DNA of 7,895 nt from Microcaldota archaeon. Lineage in GTDB: Archaea; Micrarchaeota; Micrarchaeia; Anstonellales; J096. Under the pieces are notes generated by a model. That model saw nothing but the letters and a program-made list of their open reading frames with translations, had not been told where the DNA came from and did not search any database. Positions 1-6,572 of the stretch are shown here, in pieces. The DNA lies in the NCBI GenBank assembly GCA_026396375.1, contig JAPLWW010000114.1:1-7895 (forward strand). The letters are read 5' to 3'. Numbering within the stretch: the first letter of the stretch is position 1; every line of letters starts with the position of its first letter. The translations under genes and the position numbers were made by a program.

Positions 1-693
1 ATGAACCAGCTGAACCGACCCAAATCCATCAAAAAAGCGGCTGAACACATAAACTTAACCAAACAAAAATTATCAACTGAAAAAAGAGTCATTGGCCCTG
101 AAAAGCAGAGGCAGCTAAACCAGATGCTGATCGAAGCCGCAAAAAATGGAAAATTGGAAAGGATCAGGAGGCTGCTGAAGGCCGGAGCGGATGTGAATGT
201 AAGGTTCGATAAAGGGTATACTCTTCTCATATATGTCGCATGCACAGGGGAGAGAAACACAAGGATATGCGGATTGCTGATCGAAAATGGGGCGGATGTC
301 AATGCCAGGATCGAAGGGAATGTGCTGAAGGACAAGACCGCGCTGATGTTCGCAGCAAACAACGGAGACACGAAAATGTGCAGGCTGCTGATTGAGCACG
401 GCGCCGACGTTAATGCAAAGGATGACAATACCAGGACTGTGCTGATGGAAACGGTTTACGGAGGCCACACGGAAACATGCAAGCTGCTGATTGAAAAGGG
501 CGCCGACATTGGGGCAAAATTTGAGGAAGGGAAACACAAATGATGGACTGCGCTGATGTTGGCCAAGGACATAGGACACAGAGATATAGTGAAATTCCTC
601 GAGCTGATGGAATCTTTCAGCCGAACGGTTGGCAAAGAGAATTTCAAGTCATTCATGACCAATTTCGAAAAGTGCACAGCCCCTTTCTTTTAA
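1..693 (+). pseudogene. Ankyrin-repeat protein interrupted by an in-frame TGA
   Basis: The ATG at 1 opens a 180-codon frame ending at TGA 541-543. The same frame then continues without shift for 49 codons to TAA 691-693 and encodes the rest of an ankyrin protein: WTALM, a final helix pair, and the family tail with F-x3-F-x2-C (ending CTAPFF). Visible parts are a basic N-terminus (about 1-38) and ankyrin repeats at about 39-70, 71-110, 111-143 and 144-180, with GADVNA-type turns; the TGA falls at the start of the next repeat. The TGA sits where paralogues have Gly before Trp (KGWTALM), so a single GGA-to-TGA change explains it. Five other genes here end properly at TGA, so recoding is unlikely. 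The product is either a truncated protein without its tail, a decaying gene, or a sequencing error. An in-frame ATG at 556 could restart a 45-residue fragment. The start lies on the window edge, so upstream signals are unseen. No signal peptide; probably cytosolic, partner unknown. Confidence 0.85.
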
Positions 694-703
694 AAAAAGA
701 AAG
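683..703 (+). terminator. AT-rich perfect inverted repeat spanning the stop
   Basis: CTTTCTTTT at 683-691 and AAAAGAAAG at 695-703 are exact reverse complements around a 3-base loop, covering the TAA that ends the broken ankyrin gene. The T-rich left arm could help end transcription in an archaeon, but the stem is weak and no long U-run follows. It may be chance in AT-rich DNA. Confidence 0.3.
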
Positions 704-745
704 CCGTCTACGGTAAAGAAAACTGATTTGAAGGATATGGAGCTA

Positions 746-775
746 TTTTTAACCTCTCTTGTCCAAGATAATGGC
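746..775 (+). promoter_or_regulatory. Leaderless ankyrin promoter, family block
   Basis: TTTTTAA at 746-752 begins exactly 30 bases before the ATG at 776, and GTCCAA at 761-766 begins 15 bases before it. The block aligns without gaps to the one upstream of the ankyrin gene at 4463, with 23 of 30 bases identical by hand count. The T/A box is at the distance expected for an archaeal TATA element of a transcript starting at or next to the ATG. The alignment also decides the start of the gene that follows. Confidence 0.65.
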
Positions 776-1336
776 ATGGTCCAAAAGCTCAGAAGTTCCC
801 GGATTGGAGGATGCATCCGCAAAGCGATCCGTCTTTTCCACAAGCCGAAAACCGAAAGGGCAATGATGGAGCGGAAGAAACAGAACTATCTTAATGGGGT
901 GCTGCTGTTTGCTGCAGACAGGGGCAACAATGATGACATTGAAAGGCTGCTGAAGGCAGGCGCAGACATAAATGCGAAGGACGATTTCAACAGGACTGTA
1001 CTCATGTATGCTATAAGGAACATAAGCAACATCAAAACCTGCGCGTTGCTGATTGGAAAGGGGGTAGATGTCAATGCCAAAAACAAAAATGGCGAGACTG
1101 CGCTCATGAGTGCCGCAAGCCGAGGCAACATTAGGGCATGCAGGCTGCTGATAGAGAATGGCGCAAAAACGGATGTATTTGATAATAATATGTGGACGGC
1201 TCCCATGTACGCCATAAAAAGCGGACACAGTGAAACAGCCTCATTCATAGAGTCAATGGAGTTTCTGCAGAAATCGATGGATAAAGAAAATTTCAAGTCC
1301 TTTATGCTCAATTTTGACAAATGCACCCAAAATTAG
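776..1336 (+). CDS. Ankyrin-repeat protein with conserved Cys tail
   Basis: This 186-residue protein has a basic N-terminus (MVQKLRSSR..., to about 38), then ankyrin repeats at about 39-71, 72-105 and 106-138, a final half-repeat at about 139-160, and the family tail at 166-186 with F176-x3-F180-x2-C183-T, ending CTQN. Cys occupies the same helix position in both internal repeats (KTC89, AC122). Frames beginning at TTG 728 or ATG 737 are longer, but 776 is preferred: paralogues begin MAQK/MAQR, and the promoter block matches that of another ankyrin gene at the same distance from ATG. No signal peptide or membrane segment is seen. Ankyrin repeats usually bind proteins; nothing identifies the partner. 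It is followed at 1338 by a short T5 tract. It resembles the broken gene before it most clearly in the tail (ENFKSFM). Confidence 0.88.
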   Translation: MVQKLRSSRIGGCIRKAIRLFHKPKTERAMMERKKQNYLNGVLLFAADRGNNDDIERLLKAGADINAKDDFNRTVLMYAIRNISNIKTCALLIGKGVDVNAKNKNGETALMSAASRGNIRACRLLIENGAKTDVFDNNMWTAPMYAIKSGHSETASFIESMEFLQKSMDKENFKSFMLNFDKCTQN

Positions 1337-1366
1337 CTTTTTGGAATTTGCAGAATGACGGATAAC

Positions 1367-1421
1367 TTTAAAAATAAATTGCAATATTATCCATTAAAGT
1401 ATTATTTGAATAGCAAGTGAT
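1367..1421 (+). promoter_or_regulatory. Probable promoter and Shine-Dalgarno of pdaD
   Basis: CTTTAAAAATA at 1367-1377 is a good archaeal TATA-like box about 55-60 bases before the ATG at 1428, which would leave a leader of roughly 30 bases. Within that leader, AAGTGAT at 1415-1421 resembles the AGGTGAT Shine-Dalgarno and ends 6 bases before the ATG. Unlike the ankyrin genes, this gene therefore appears to have a leader. Confidence 0.45.
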
Positions 1422-1427
1422 GTAAAC

Positions 1428-2000
1428 ATGAATTTTGTACCGTCAAAGATTTTTTTCGTAAAGGGAGTGGGCGTGAGCAAGGACAGGTTGGGCTCTTTCG
1501 AATTGGCATTGAGGGATGCGGGAATCCAGGGATGCAACCTTGTGAATGTCTCGAGCATCTTTCCCCCAAAATGCAAGATGATATCCAGGGATGAGGGCCT
1601 TAAGATGCTGAGAACAGGCCAGATCACGTTTTCAGTCATGGCGCGCACGGAAACGAACGAGCCGAACAGGCTTATTTCCGCGGCAGTCGGCCTTGCGCTC
1701 CCTAAGAACGAGGAGCATCACGGATACCTTTCAGAGCATCACGCATACGGCGAAAAGGCGGAAATAGCAGGGGAATATGCGGAAGACCTTGCCGCAACAA
1801 TGCTGGCAACAACATTGGGCATAGAGTTCAACCCCAACACCGCATGGGAGGAGAGGGAGCAGATCTACAAGGCATCCGGGCACATATTCAAAACAACGCA
1901 CATATGCCAGTCAGCTGAAGGCAACAAGGACGGATTATGGACCAGCGTGGTGGCGTGCGCTGTCCTGATAATAGAGGATAACGGAGAAAAAACGGCTTAA
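1428..2000 (+). CDS. pdaD: Pyruvoyl-dependent arginine decarboxylase
   Basis: This enzyme converts L-arginine to agmatine and CO2, the first step of archaeal polyamine synthesis, in the cytosol. The 190-residue proenzyme carries the self-processing site V41-S42-S43-I-F-P-P: in this family the chain is cut between the two serines, and the second becomes the pyruvoyl group at the head of the large chain (here residues 43-190; small chain 1-42). E103 in GYLSEHH lies where the family has its catalytic Glu. The C-terminal THICQSAEGNKDGLWTSVV segment (157-175) is characteristic of the longer members of the family, of about 190 residues; the Methanocaldococcus enzyme is about 165. All processing and catalytic residues I can place are intact. 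Sixty-three bases separate it from the dehydrogenase gene, which seems to have its own TATA box, so the genes may be co-transcribed or merely neighbours. Related pyruvoyl decarboxylases make other substrate choices unlikely but not impossible. Confidence 0.93.
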   Translation: MNFVPSKIFFVKGVGVSKDRLGSFELALRDAGIQGCNLVNVSSIFPPKCKMISRDEGLKMLRTGQITFSVMARTETNEPNRLISAAVGLALPKNEEHHGYLSEHHAYGEKAEIAGEYAEDLAATMLATTLGIEFNPNTAWEEREQIYKASGHIFKTTHICQSAEGNKDGLWTSVVACAVLIIEDNGEKTA

Positions 2001-2024
2001 TTTTGCAGTCAAAAAAATAATAAA

Positions 2025-2036
2025 GCTTAAAAAATA
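2025..2036 (+). promoter_or_regulatory. TATA-like box before the polyamine dehydrogenase
   Basis: GCTTAAAAAATA lies about 28-39 bases before the ATG at 2064 and resembles the box at 1367. It would give a leader of about 5-10 bases. GTGGT at 2056-2060, only 3 bases from the ATG, is too close to be a convincing Shine-Dalgarno. Confidence 0.45.
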
Positions 2037-2063
2037 CTCCGTAAGATAAAATATCGTGGTAAT

Positions 2064-3281
2064 ATGGCAAGAGTACTAATTATAGGGGCTGGAGGAGTGG
2101 GAGCGGTTGTTGTGCACAAATGCGCACAGGTTCCTGAGGTTTTCTCAGAGATAATGCTTGCAAGCAGGACATTGGAAAAATGCGAGAGGATAAAAGAGGA
2201 AGTGAAGGAAATCGAGAAAAGGGACATCCAAACTGCAAAGGTTGACGCGGACAATGTTCCTGAGCTGGTCTCGCTCATCAAAAGTTTCAAGCCTGACCTG
2301 GTCATCAATGTCGCGCTTCCTTACCAGGACCTGCATATCATGGATGCATGCCTTGAGGCAGGCGTGAATTATCTGGACACTGCCAATTACGAACCTCAGG
2401 ATGTCGCCCATTTCGAATACAGCTGGCAATGGGCATACCAGGAAAGGTTCAGGAAAAAGGGGCTTATGGCGCTTTTGGGATGCGGGTTTGACCCAGGGGT
2501 AAGCAATGTCTATTGCGCATATGCGCAGAAGCACTTTTATGACACGATAAAAACAATAGACATACTGGACTGCAATGCAGGAAGCCACGGCAAGTCCTTT
2601 GCGACCAATTTCAACCCTGAGATAAACATCAGGGAAGTGACCCAGGTGGTAAGGCACTGGGAAAATGGAAAATGGGTGGAGAACCCCCCTATAATAGAGG
2701 AGAACAGCGTGCATTTCACGTTCGACTACCCAATAGCGGGGCCAAAGGAAAGCTATCTTCTTTACCATGAGGAGGAGGAATCCCTTGTAAAGAACATCAA
2801 GGGCCTTCAGAAGATAAGGTTCTGGATGACGTTCTCGGAAAATTATCTTACCCATCTCAGGGTTCTTAGGAACGTGGGAATGACCGGGATAGAGCCTGTG
2901 AAATATGAAGGCCATGATATTATTCCTTTGAGATTCCTCAAGTCAGTCCTTCCTGAACCTGCCTCATTGGGAAAGGGATACAGCGGAAAGACTGTGATAG
3001 GATGCATCTTCGACGGATTGAAAGACGGGAAGCAGAAGAAGATCTACATCTACAATGTATGCGACCATGCCGAATGCTACAAGGAGATAAGGGCCCAGGC
3101 CATATCCTACACAACAGGGGTCCCTGCGATGATAGGGGCCATGCTGATGATCAAAGGAATTTGGAAAGGAACTGGCGTCTTCAACATGGAGCAGATGGAT
3201 CCTGACCCCATGATGGAGCTTCTTACGAAATATGGATTGCCATGGGAAGTGGAAGACTTCAGGGGTTCCCTTCCGCAATGA
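2064..3281 (+). CDS. Carboxy(nor)spermidine-type dehydrogenase (saccharopine dehydrogenase family)
   Basis: This 405-residue protein belongs to the saccharopine dehydrogenase-like family. In the polyamine branch it reductively condenses aspartate semialdehyde with an amine, using NAD(P)H. The start MARVLIIGAGGVG (glycine-rich Rossmann loop, residues 8-13) binds the nucleotide. Further marks of the carboxynorspermidine synthase branch are ALPYQD (84-89), YLDTANYE (103-110), GCGFDPGVSN (139-148), NVCDH (331-335), TGVPAMIGA (351-359) and a C-terminal MEQMDPDP...GLPW. The substrate could be putrescine (carboxyspermidine), diaminopropane (carboxynorspermidine) or agmatine (carboxyaminopropylagmatine); sequence alone does not separate these. 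The neighbours, an arginine decarboxylase upstream and the matching decarboxylase overlapping downstream, make polyamine synthesis much more likely than lysine metabolism. Its TGA overlaps the next gene's ATG. The length is normal and no key motif is missing. Confidence 0.9.
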   Translation: MARVLIIGAGGVGAVVVHKCAQVPEVFSEIMLASRTLEKCERIKEEVKEIEKRDIQTAKVDADNVPELVSLIKSFKPDLVINVALPYQDLHIMDACLEAGVNYLDTANYEPQDVAHFEYSWQWAYQERFRKKGLMALLGCGFDPGVSNVYCAYAQKHFYDTIKTIDILDCNAGSHGKSFATNFNPEINIREVTQVVRHWENGKWVENPPIIEENSVHFTFDYPIAGPKESYLLYHEEEESLVKNIKGLQKIRFWMTFSENYLTHLRVLRNVGMTGIEPVKYEGHDIIPLRFLKSVLPEPASLGKGYSGKTVIGCIFDGLKDGKQKKIYIYNVCDHAECYKEIRAQAISYTTGVPAMIGAMLMIKGIWKGTGVFNMEQMDPDPMMELLTKYGLPWEVEDFRGSLPQ

Positions 3282-4414
3282 CCAAGACCCCTTATTTTAT
3301 TATAGATGAGAATGCCATTGAGGATAATCTCAGGATCCTTGACGATGTCCAGAAAAAGGCAGGATGCAGAATTCTTCTGGCATTGAAGGCATATTCGATG
3401 TACAGCACTTTTCCCCTGATAAGAAAATACCTGTATGGAGTCTGCGCATCCGGACTCAATGAGGCCAAGCTGGGCAAGGAAGAATTCGGGAAGGAAGTGC
3501 ACACCTATTCGCCTGGTTTCACCGAAGACGATTTTCCCGGGATAATGAAATGCTCGTCCCACATAGTGTTCAACTCGTTTTCCCAATATGAGAAATTCAA
3601 GCCCATGCTGAAGGGCAAGGACATCAAGGTTGGGCTAAGGGTCAATCCTGAAAAATCAGTGGCTGGGAGCAAGTTCGGGGTTTATGACCCTTGCACAAAA
3701 GACTCAAGGCTGGGAATAACAGCAGATCATTTTAATGGAAAAAGCCTTGGCGGAATTACGGGTTTGCATTTCCATTGCCTTTGCGAGCAGGGCGTTGAGC
3801 CTTTGGAAAAGGTGCTCAAGGAATTCCAGAAAAAATTCGATCCCTATATCAGGAAGATGACATGGGTAAACTTCGGAGGAGGCCATCACATAACAAAGAA
3901 GGATTATGACAGGAAAAAGCTGGTAAAGCTTATACTTGATTTCAAGAAAAGATATCCCAATATCAAACAGGTCTACCTTGAGCCAGGGGAGGCAGTTGTG
4001 CTCAATTCCGGAAAGATGGTGGTCTCTGTTTTGGACATCCTGCACAATAGGAAGGAAATTGCCATAGTGGACACCTCTATTGAAAGCCATATCCTTGACG
4101 CGCTGATCACAAGGAAAGAGCCTTCTCCGTTTGTCCCTGAGATATTGGGCGCAGGAGTTCCTGGAGAGTATAAGCACGATTACCTTTTGGGAGGGGTGAG
4201 CTGTGCAGCAGGGGATGTCATTGGAGAATATTCATTCAGGAAGAAGCTGAAGGTTGGGGACAAGATCACTTTCCTTGACATGGCTCACTACACCATGGTC
4301 AAGACCAGCACGTTCAACGGAGTCAACCTGCCAGCAATAATGCTGAAAGGCAAAAATGGAAAGACAAGGACAATCAGGAAATTCGGCTACAGTGACTTCA
4401 GGGAAAGGCTCTAG
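3278..4414 (+). CDS. nspC: Carboxynorspermidine/carboxyspermidine-type decarboxylase
   Basis: This PLP enzyme of the alanine-racemase/ornithine-decarboxylase fold removes CO2 from the condensation product of the preceding enzyme, giving spermidine, norspermidine or aminopropylagmatine. In 378 residues it shows TPYFIID at the N-terminus, the PLP lysine in LALK37AYS, HFHCLCE (164-170), NFGGGHH (198-204), EPGEA (235-239), the C309-x2-GD region in LGGVSCAAGD, and MAHYTMVK...FNG (335-348). All are in family order and length. A start at 3242 would add 12 residues read from inside the previous gene; ATG 3278 is chosen because it gives the family N-terminus and an ATGA overlap (start 3278-3280, stop 3279-3281), typical of translational coupling. 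No strong Shine-Dalgarno is visible; AGGGG at 3261-3265 is rather far. It and the dehydrogenase almost certainly share a transcript and pathway. The amine substrate remains open. Confidence 0.93.
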   Translation: MTKTPYFIIDENAIEDNLRILDDVQKKAGCRILLALKAYSMYSTFPLIRKYLYGVCASGLNEAKLGKEEFGKEVHTYSPGFTEDDFPGIMKCSSHIVFNSFSQYEKFKPMLKGKDIKVGLRVNPEKSVAGSKFGVYDPCTKDSRLGITADHFNGKSLGGITGLHFHCLCEQGVEPLEKVLKEFQKKFDPYIRKMTWVNFGGGHHITKKDYDRKKLVKLILDFKKRYPNIKQVYLEPGEAVVLNSGKMVVSVLDILHNRKEIAIVDTSIESHILDALITRKEPSPFVPEILGAGVPGEYKHDYLLGGVSCAAGDVIGEYSFRKKLKVGDKITFLDMAHYTMVKTSTFNGVNLPAIMLKGKNGKTRTIRKFGYSDFRERL

Positions 4415-4432
4415 GAAATATTTTCATCCTGA

Positions 4433-4462
4433 TTTTTAATTCCTTTTGTCCAAAAGAAAGGC
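4433..4462 (+). promoter_or_regulatory. Leaderless ankyrin-operon promoter, family block
   Basis: TTTTTAA at 4433-4439 starts 30 bases before the ATG at 4463, followed by CTTTTGTCCAA at 4443-4453. The same elements at the same distances precede the ankyrin genes at 776 and 7226 (minus strand). The block lies in the 48 bases after nspC, so the ankyrin pair has its own promoter and is not simply an extension of the polyamine operon. Confidence 0.65.
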
Positions 4463-4939
4463 ATGGCCCAAAAAAGCAAACTTAAGACATACTCGTCCGC
4501 GCAGAAGAGGAAATCACTGCTCGGAAGGGTTAGGGAGCGCATATCCCTGTTTTTCTGGGAATATGAAAGATACCGGCAGAACCATTACGGGACATTCGAC
4601 AGCGACCTTCTTGAGGCGGCGGACCATGGGTATGTCGGCGCAGCCAGGGCAATGCTGATGAAAGGGGCCAACATAAACGCAAGGGACAAGGATGGCAACA
4701 CTCCCCTTATCGTTGCAGTCAAGGAGCATAACGTCGCGATGTGCGAGTTCCTGATCGAGAACGGGGCAGATGCGTTTGCGAAAAATAATGATGGGGAAGA
4801 TGCCTTGACAATCGCTTCAAGGTTCAGCCCCAGAAAAATCGCCTCATTGCTGACCGAAAGATATCTGGAAAGGGTCATTGGGGATGGCTCCAAGCAGTTC
4901 TATTCCAATTTCAGGGAGTGCACCTCAGGTGGTGTCTGA
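4463..4939 (+). CDS. Small ankyrin-repeat protein, first of a coupled pair
   Basis: This 158-residue protein starts MAQKSKLK and has a strongly basic, Lys/Arg- and aromatic-rich N-terminal segment (about 1-43). Ankyrin repeats follow at about 44-77 and 78-110, then a final helix pair at 111-135 and the family tail with F146-x3-F150-x2-C153-T. It ends CTSGGV. The single fully internal repeat has Cys at the family helix position (MC94EFLIENGAD). No signal peptide or membrane segment is seen; probably cytosolic and protein-binding, partner unknown. The ATG at 4463 is supported by the shared promoter block and by the MAQ start seen in paralogues. Its TGA is followed immediately by the ATG of the next ankyrin gene, and its last Gly-Gly codons form that gene's ribosome binding site, so the two are made together. 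Confidence 0.9.
   Translation: MAQKSKLKTYSSAQKRKSLLGRVRERISLFFWEYERYRQNHYGTFDSDLLEAADHGYVGAARAMLMKGANINARDKDGNTPLIVAVKEHNVAMCEFLIENGADAFAKNNDGEDALTIASRFSPRKIASLLTERYLERVIGDGSKQFYSNFRECTSGGV
4927..4934 (+). promoter_or_regulatory. Shine-Dalgarno inside the upstream ankyrin gene
   Basis: AGGTGGTG, 5 bases before the ATG at 4940, matches the archaeal Shine-Dalgarno core. It is also the Gly-Gly coding end of the upstream gene. The same AGGTGG lies at the same distance in the minus-strand pair (6580-6585). Confidence 0.7.
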
Positions 4940-5398
4940 ATGGCCCAAAGGTTAGGCAAGCTAAAGTCTAAAATTTCAATCACAAGGCTTAATCTGGAAA
5001 AAAGGAAATTATCGACAGAAAAAAGAGCAATTAGCCCTGAAAGGCGGAAGGAGCTGAACTTGAGTTTGATTAAGGCAGTCCAAAATGACAGGGCAAATGC
5101 CATCGAGCATCTCTTGGATGCAGGGGCTGATATTGAGTCAATAACGACATTTTCAAAAATGACCCTGCTAATATGGACCGCAGCATTAGGAAACAGTGAA
5201 ACAGTCAAGCTCCTTATAGAAAGGGGAGCAAACATCGACGCAAAGGACAATAAAGGCTGGACTGCGCTCATGTATGCCAAATGGCATGGAAACAAAGAAA
5301 CAGTCAAATTTCTTAGTTTATGCTATGCGAAAAAGATAATCGGTGATGAAGAAACAGACAGGTTTATATCCAGCTTCAGGGAATGCACGAGCCAATAG
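4940..5398 (+). CDS. Small ankyrin-repeat protein, second of a coupled pair
   Basis: This 152-residue protein begins MAQRLGKLKSK and has a basic N-terminus to about 38. Ankyrin repeats lie at about 39-72 and 73-106, a last repeat GWTALMYAKWHGNKETVKFL spans about 106-125, and the tail has F142-x3-F146-x2-C149-T, ending CTSQ. Unlike its relatives, its internal repeat has Val rather than Cys at the fixed helix position (ETVKLL). Residues 23-44 closely match the N-terminus of the broken gene at 1-693 (KLSTEKR...P-E...L), also at the DNA level, so these two are recent relatives although 4.9 kb apart. The ATG directly follows the TGA of the upstream gene and uses the AGGTGGTG site inside it, implying coupled translation and possibly a complex of the two products. 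Cytosolic by appearance; function unknown. Confidence 0.9.
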   Translation: MAQRLGKLKSKISITRLNLEKRKLSTEKRAISPERRKELNLSLIKAVQNDRANAIEHLLDAGADIESITTFSKMTLLIWTAALGNSETVKLLIERGANIDAKDNKGWTALMYAKWHGNKETVKFLSLCYAKKIIGDEETDRFISSFRECTSQ

Positions 5399-5414
5399 AG
5401 CCATTAGGAAGCAA

Positions 5415-5420
5415 TTTAAA
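5415..5420 (+). promoter_or_regulatory. TATA box of a leaderless transcript
   Basis: TTTAAA sits at -30 to -25 relative to the ATG at 5445, in the 46 bases after the ankyrin pair. No Shine-Dalgarno precedes the ATG, consistent with a leaderless mRNA. Confidence 0.55.
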
Positions 5421-5444
5421 CCCTATTTCTCCCCATTATAATTC

Positions 5445-6038
5445 ATGATAGCAGAGAAACTAAGGGACATTCTCAACAAGAGCATATTTTTCCCGATAGG
5501 GAAGAAATTATCTTTCTTAAGCCCTGATTTCATAACCTCCTGGGCCTACCCCCTTTGCATCCTGGCAGGATATTTTATTTTCATCAAGGATTATCCTTTA
5601 GCCTTATTGTTCATATTGCTTTCCTCAGTTGTTGACAACCTGGACGGGGCGGTTGCAAAGGCAAACAACAAGAAAACATCGTTCGGCTCATATTTCGACG
5701 CTTTCACTGACAGGATACAGGAATTCTTCATACTGCTCGGATTTGCGCTTTCAGGATACGCGGTTGAGGCGTTCTTCGCAATATCCGCAAGCTTCATGGT
5801 AAGCTATGCAAAGGCAAGGGCGGAGATGATCAAGCCATTGGGCAACATGGACTGGCCGTCAATAGGCGAAAGGGCGGAAAGGCTGGTAATAGTGATGCTG
5901 TTCATGCTGATCGCCATATTCTACCCGCGGTTCTATGACTACAGCGTGATAGGCATAGGGCTTTGGGTTCTCACCGCTGTTGCGACAATAGGGACAATCC
6001 AGAGGTTCTTCTTTGCGAAGGGGATACTTTCAAAATGA
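5445..6038 (+). CDS. CDP-alcohol phosphatidyltransferase, probably archaetidylinositol phosphate synthase-like
   Basis: This integral membrane enzyme moves a phosphatidyl-type (in archaea, archaetidyl) group from a CDP-activated lipid onto an alcohol to make polar lipid head groups. The 197-residue protein holds the complete family signature D64-x2-D67-G68-x2-A71-K72-x8-G81-x3-D85-x3-D89, whose aspartates bind the metal ions and CDP. The usual Arg after the Ala is Lys here. Hydrophobic segments lie at about 30-47, 51-64, 93-115, 147-163 and 168-187, fitting the usual six-helix fold with the active site facing the cytosol. The acceptor (inositol phosphate, glycerol phosphate or serine) cannot be read securely; the overall form is closest to archaetidylinositol phosphate synthase. 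It has its own TATA box, and its 3' end overlaps the convergent ankyrin gene by 9 bases. No functional link to the ankyrin genes is evident. Confidence 0.87.
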   Translation: MIAEKLRDILNKSIFFPIGKKLSFLSPDFITSWAYPLCILAGYFIFIKDYPLALLFILLSSVVDNLDGAVAKANNKKTSFGSYFDAFTDRIQEFFILLGFALSGYAVEAFFAISASFMVSYAKARAEMIKPLGNMDWPSIGERAERLVIVMLFMLIAIFYPRFYDYSVIGIGLWVLTAVATIGTIQRFFFAKGILSK

Positions 6039-6572
6039 GATGCACTCCTCAAAATTCAGGATGAATTCTTCCATTTCACCCTTGTTGAAAAAATACCTTA
6101 AGGGATAGGTTCTCAGAAAATTTGCTATCATGTATTCTCCTGCCAGTTCGGCATGCGTTATTACGGTCCTGCCGGCGCTGTCCTTCATATTTAGTTTTGC
6201 ACCACGCTTCAGCAAAATCTTGCAGATTTTGATATGCCTGTGCCCAGCGGCCCACATGAGAGGGGTGGTCCCTTTCTGGGATTGCGCGTTGACATCCGCT
6301 CCTTTATCTATAAGCAAATTGCAGATATCGACATGATTATTCATTGCTGCATACATCAGAGGGGTCTCCCCGAGTCCGTCGTCAAAGTTGACATCGAATC
6401 CTTTTGCCAGCATTTTTCTTACTTTTTCCAGATTGCCTGAAGATACGGCGGTTATGATGTCAAACGGGTTGAATGCCTTGGCTGTTTTCTCGGAATCAGG
6501 CTTGTGGGCGGCAAGCCTCGGCTTTGTCATCCAGGGAATTGATTTCGCTTTCGGTTTCAGTTCCTGCGCCAT
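6030..6572 (-). CDS. Ankyrin-repeat protein, second of a coupled pair
   Basis: This 180-residue protein begins MAQELKPKAK and has a basic, Pro-containing N-terminus (1-34). Ankyrin repeats follow at about 35-67, 68-100 and 101-133, a final half-repeat at 134-153, and the tail with F170-x3-F174-x2-C177-I, ending CISF. Cys is at the fixed helix position in both internal repeats (DIC84, KIC117). Its ATG (6572-6570) directly follows the TAG (6575-6573) of the upstream ankyrin gene, and an AGGTGGC site lies inside that gene, so translation is probably coupled. The 3' end overlaps the convergent phosphatidyltransferase gene by 9 bases. It is predicted to be soluble, with no signal peptide; binding partner unknown. 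It is the only family member with Ile rather than Thr after the tail Cys. Confidence 0.9.
   Translation of the reverse strand: MAQELKPKAKSIPWMTKPRLAAHKPDSEKTAKAFNPFDIITAVSSGNLEKVRKMLAKGFDVNFDDGLGETPLMYAAMNNHVDICNLLIDKGADVNAQSQKGTTPLMWAAGHRHIKICKILLKRGAKLNMKDSAGRTVITHAELAGEYMIANFLRTYPLRYFFNKGEMEEFILNFEECISF

Noticed and set aside
541..543. UGA read as Gly (or Trp) by a variant genetic code
   Set aside because: Five other genes here (at 2064, 4463, 5445, 6030- and 7287-) end at TGA exactly where family or tail homology ends, so UGA is a normal stop.
728..775. Longer start (TTG 728 or ATG 737) for the second ankyrin gene
   Set aside because: This stretch aligns base for base with the promoter of the ankyrin gene at 4463, and ATG 776 gives the family-type MVQK start.
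2145..2915. Long minus-strand frame opposite the dehydrogenase
   Set aside because: No recognisable domain and fully opposite a gene with clear family motifs; a shadow frame.
3242..3277. Earlier ATG for nspC at 3242
   Set aside because: It lies deep in the dehydrogenase gene and adds 12 residues that do not fit the family; ATG 3278 gives the ATGA overlap and TPYFIID start.
2064..3281. Lysine-pathway saccharopine dehydrogenase
   Set aside because: The neighbouring arginine decarboxylase and overlapping nspC, together with the family-specific C-terminal motifs, point to the polyamine branch.
4446..4658. 70-codon plus-strand frame over the start of the ankyrin gene at 4463
   Set aside because: Its start lies within the shared promoter block and its low-complexity Arg-rich product is an off-frame reading.
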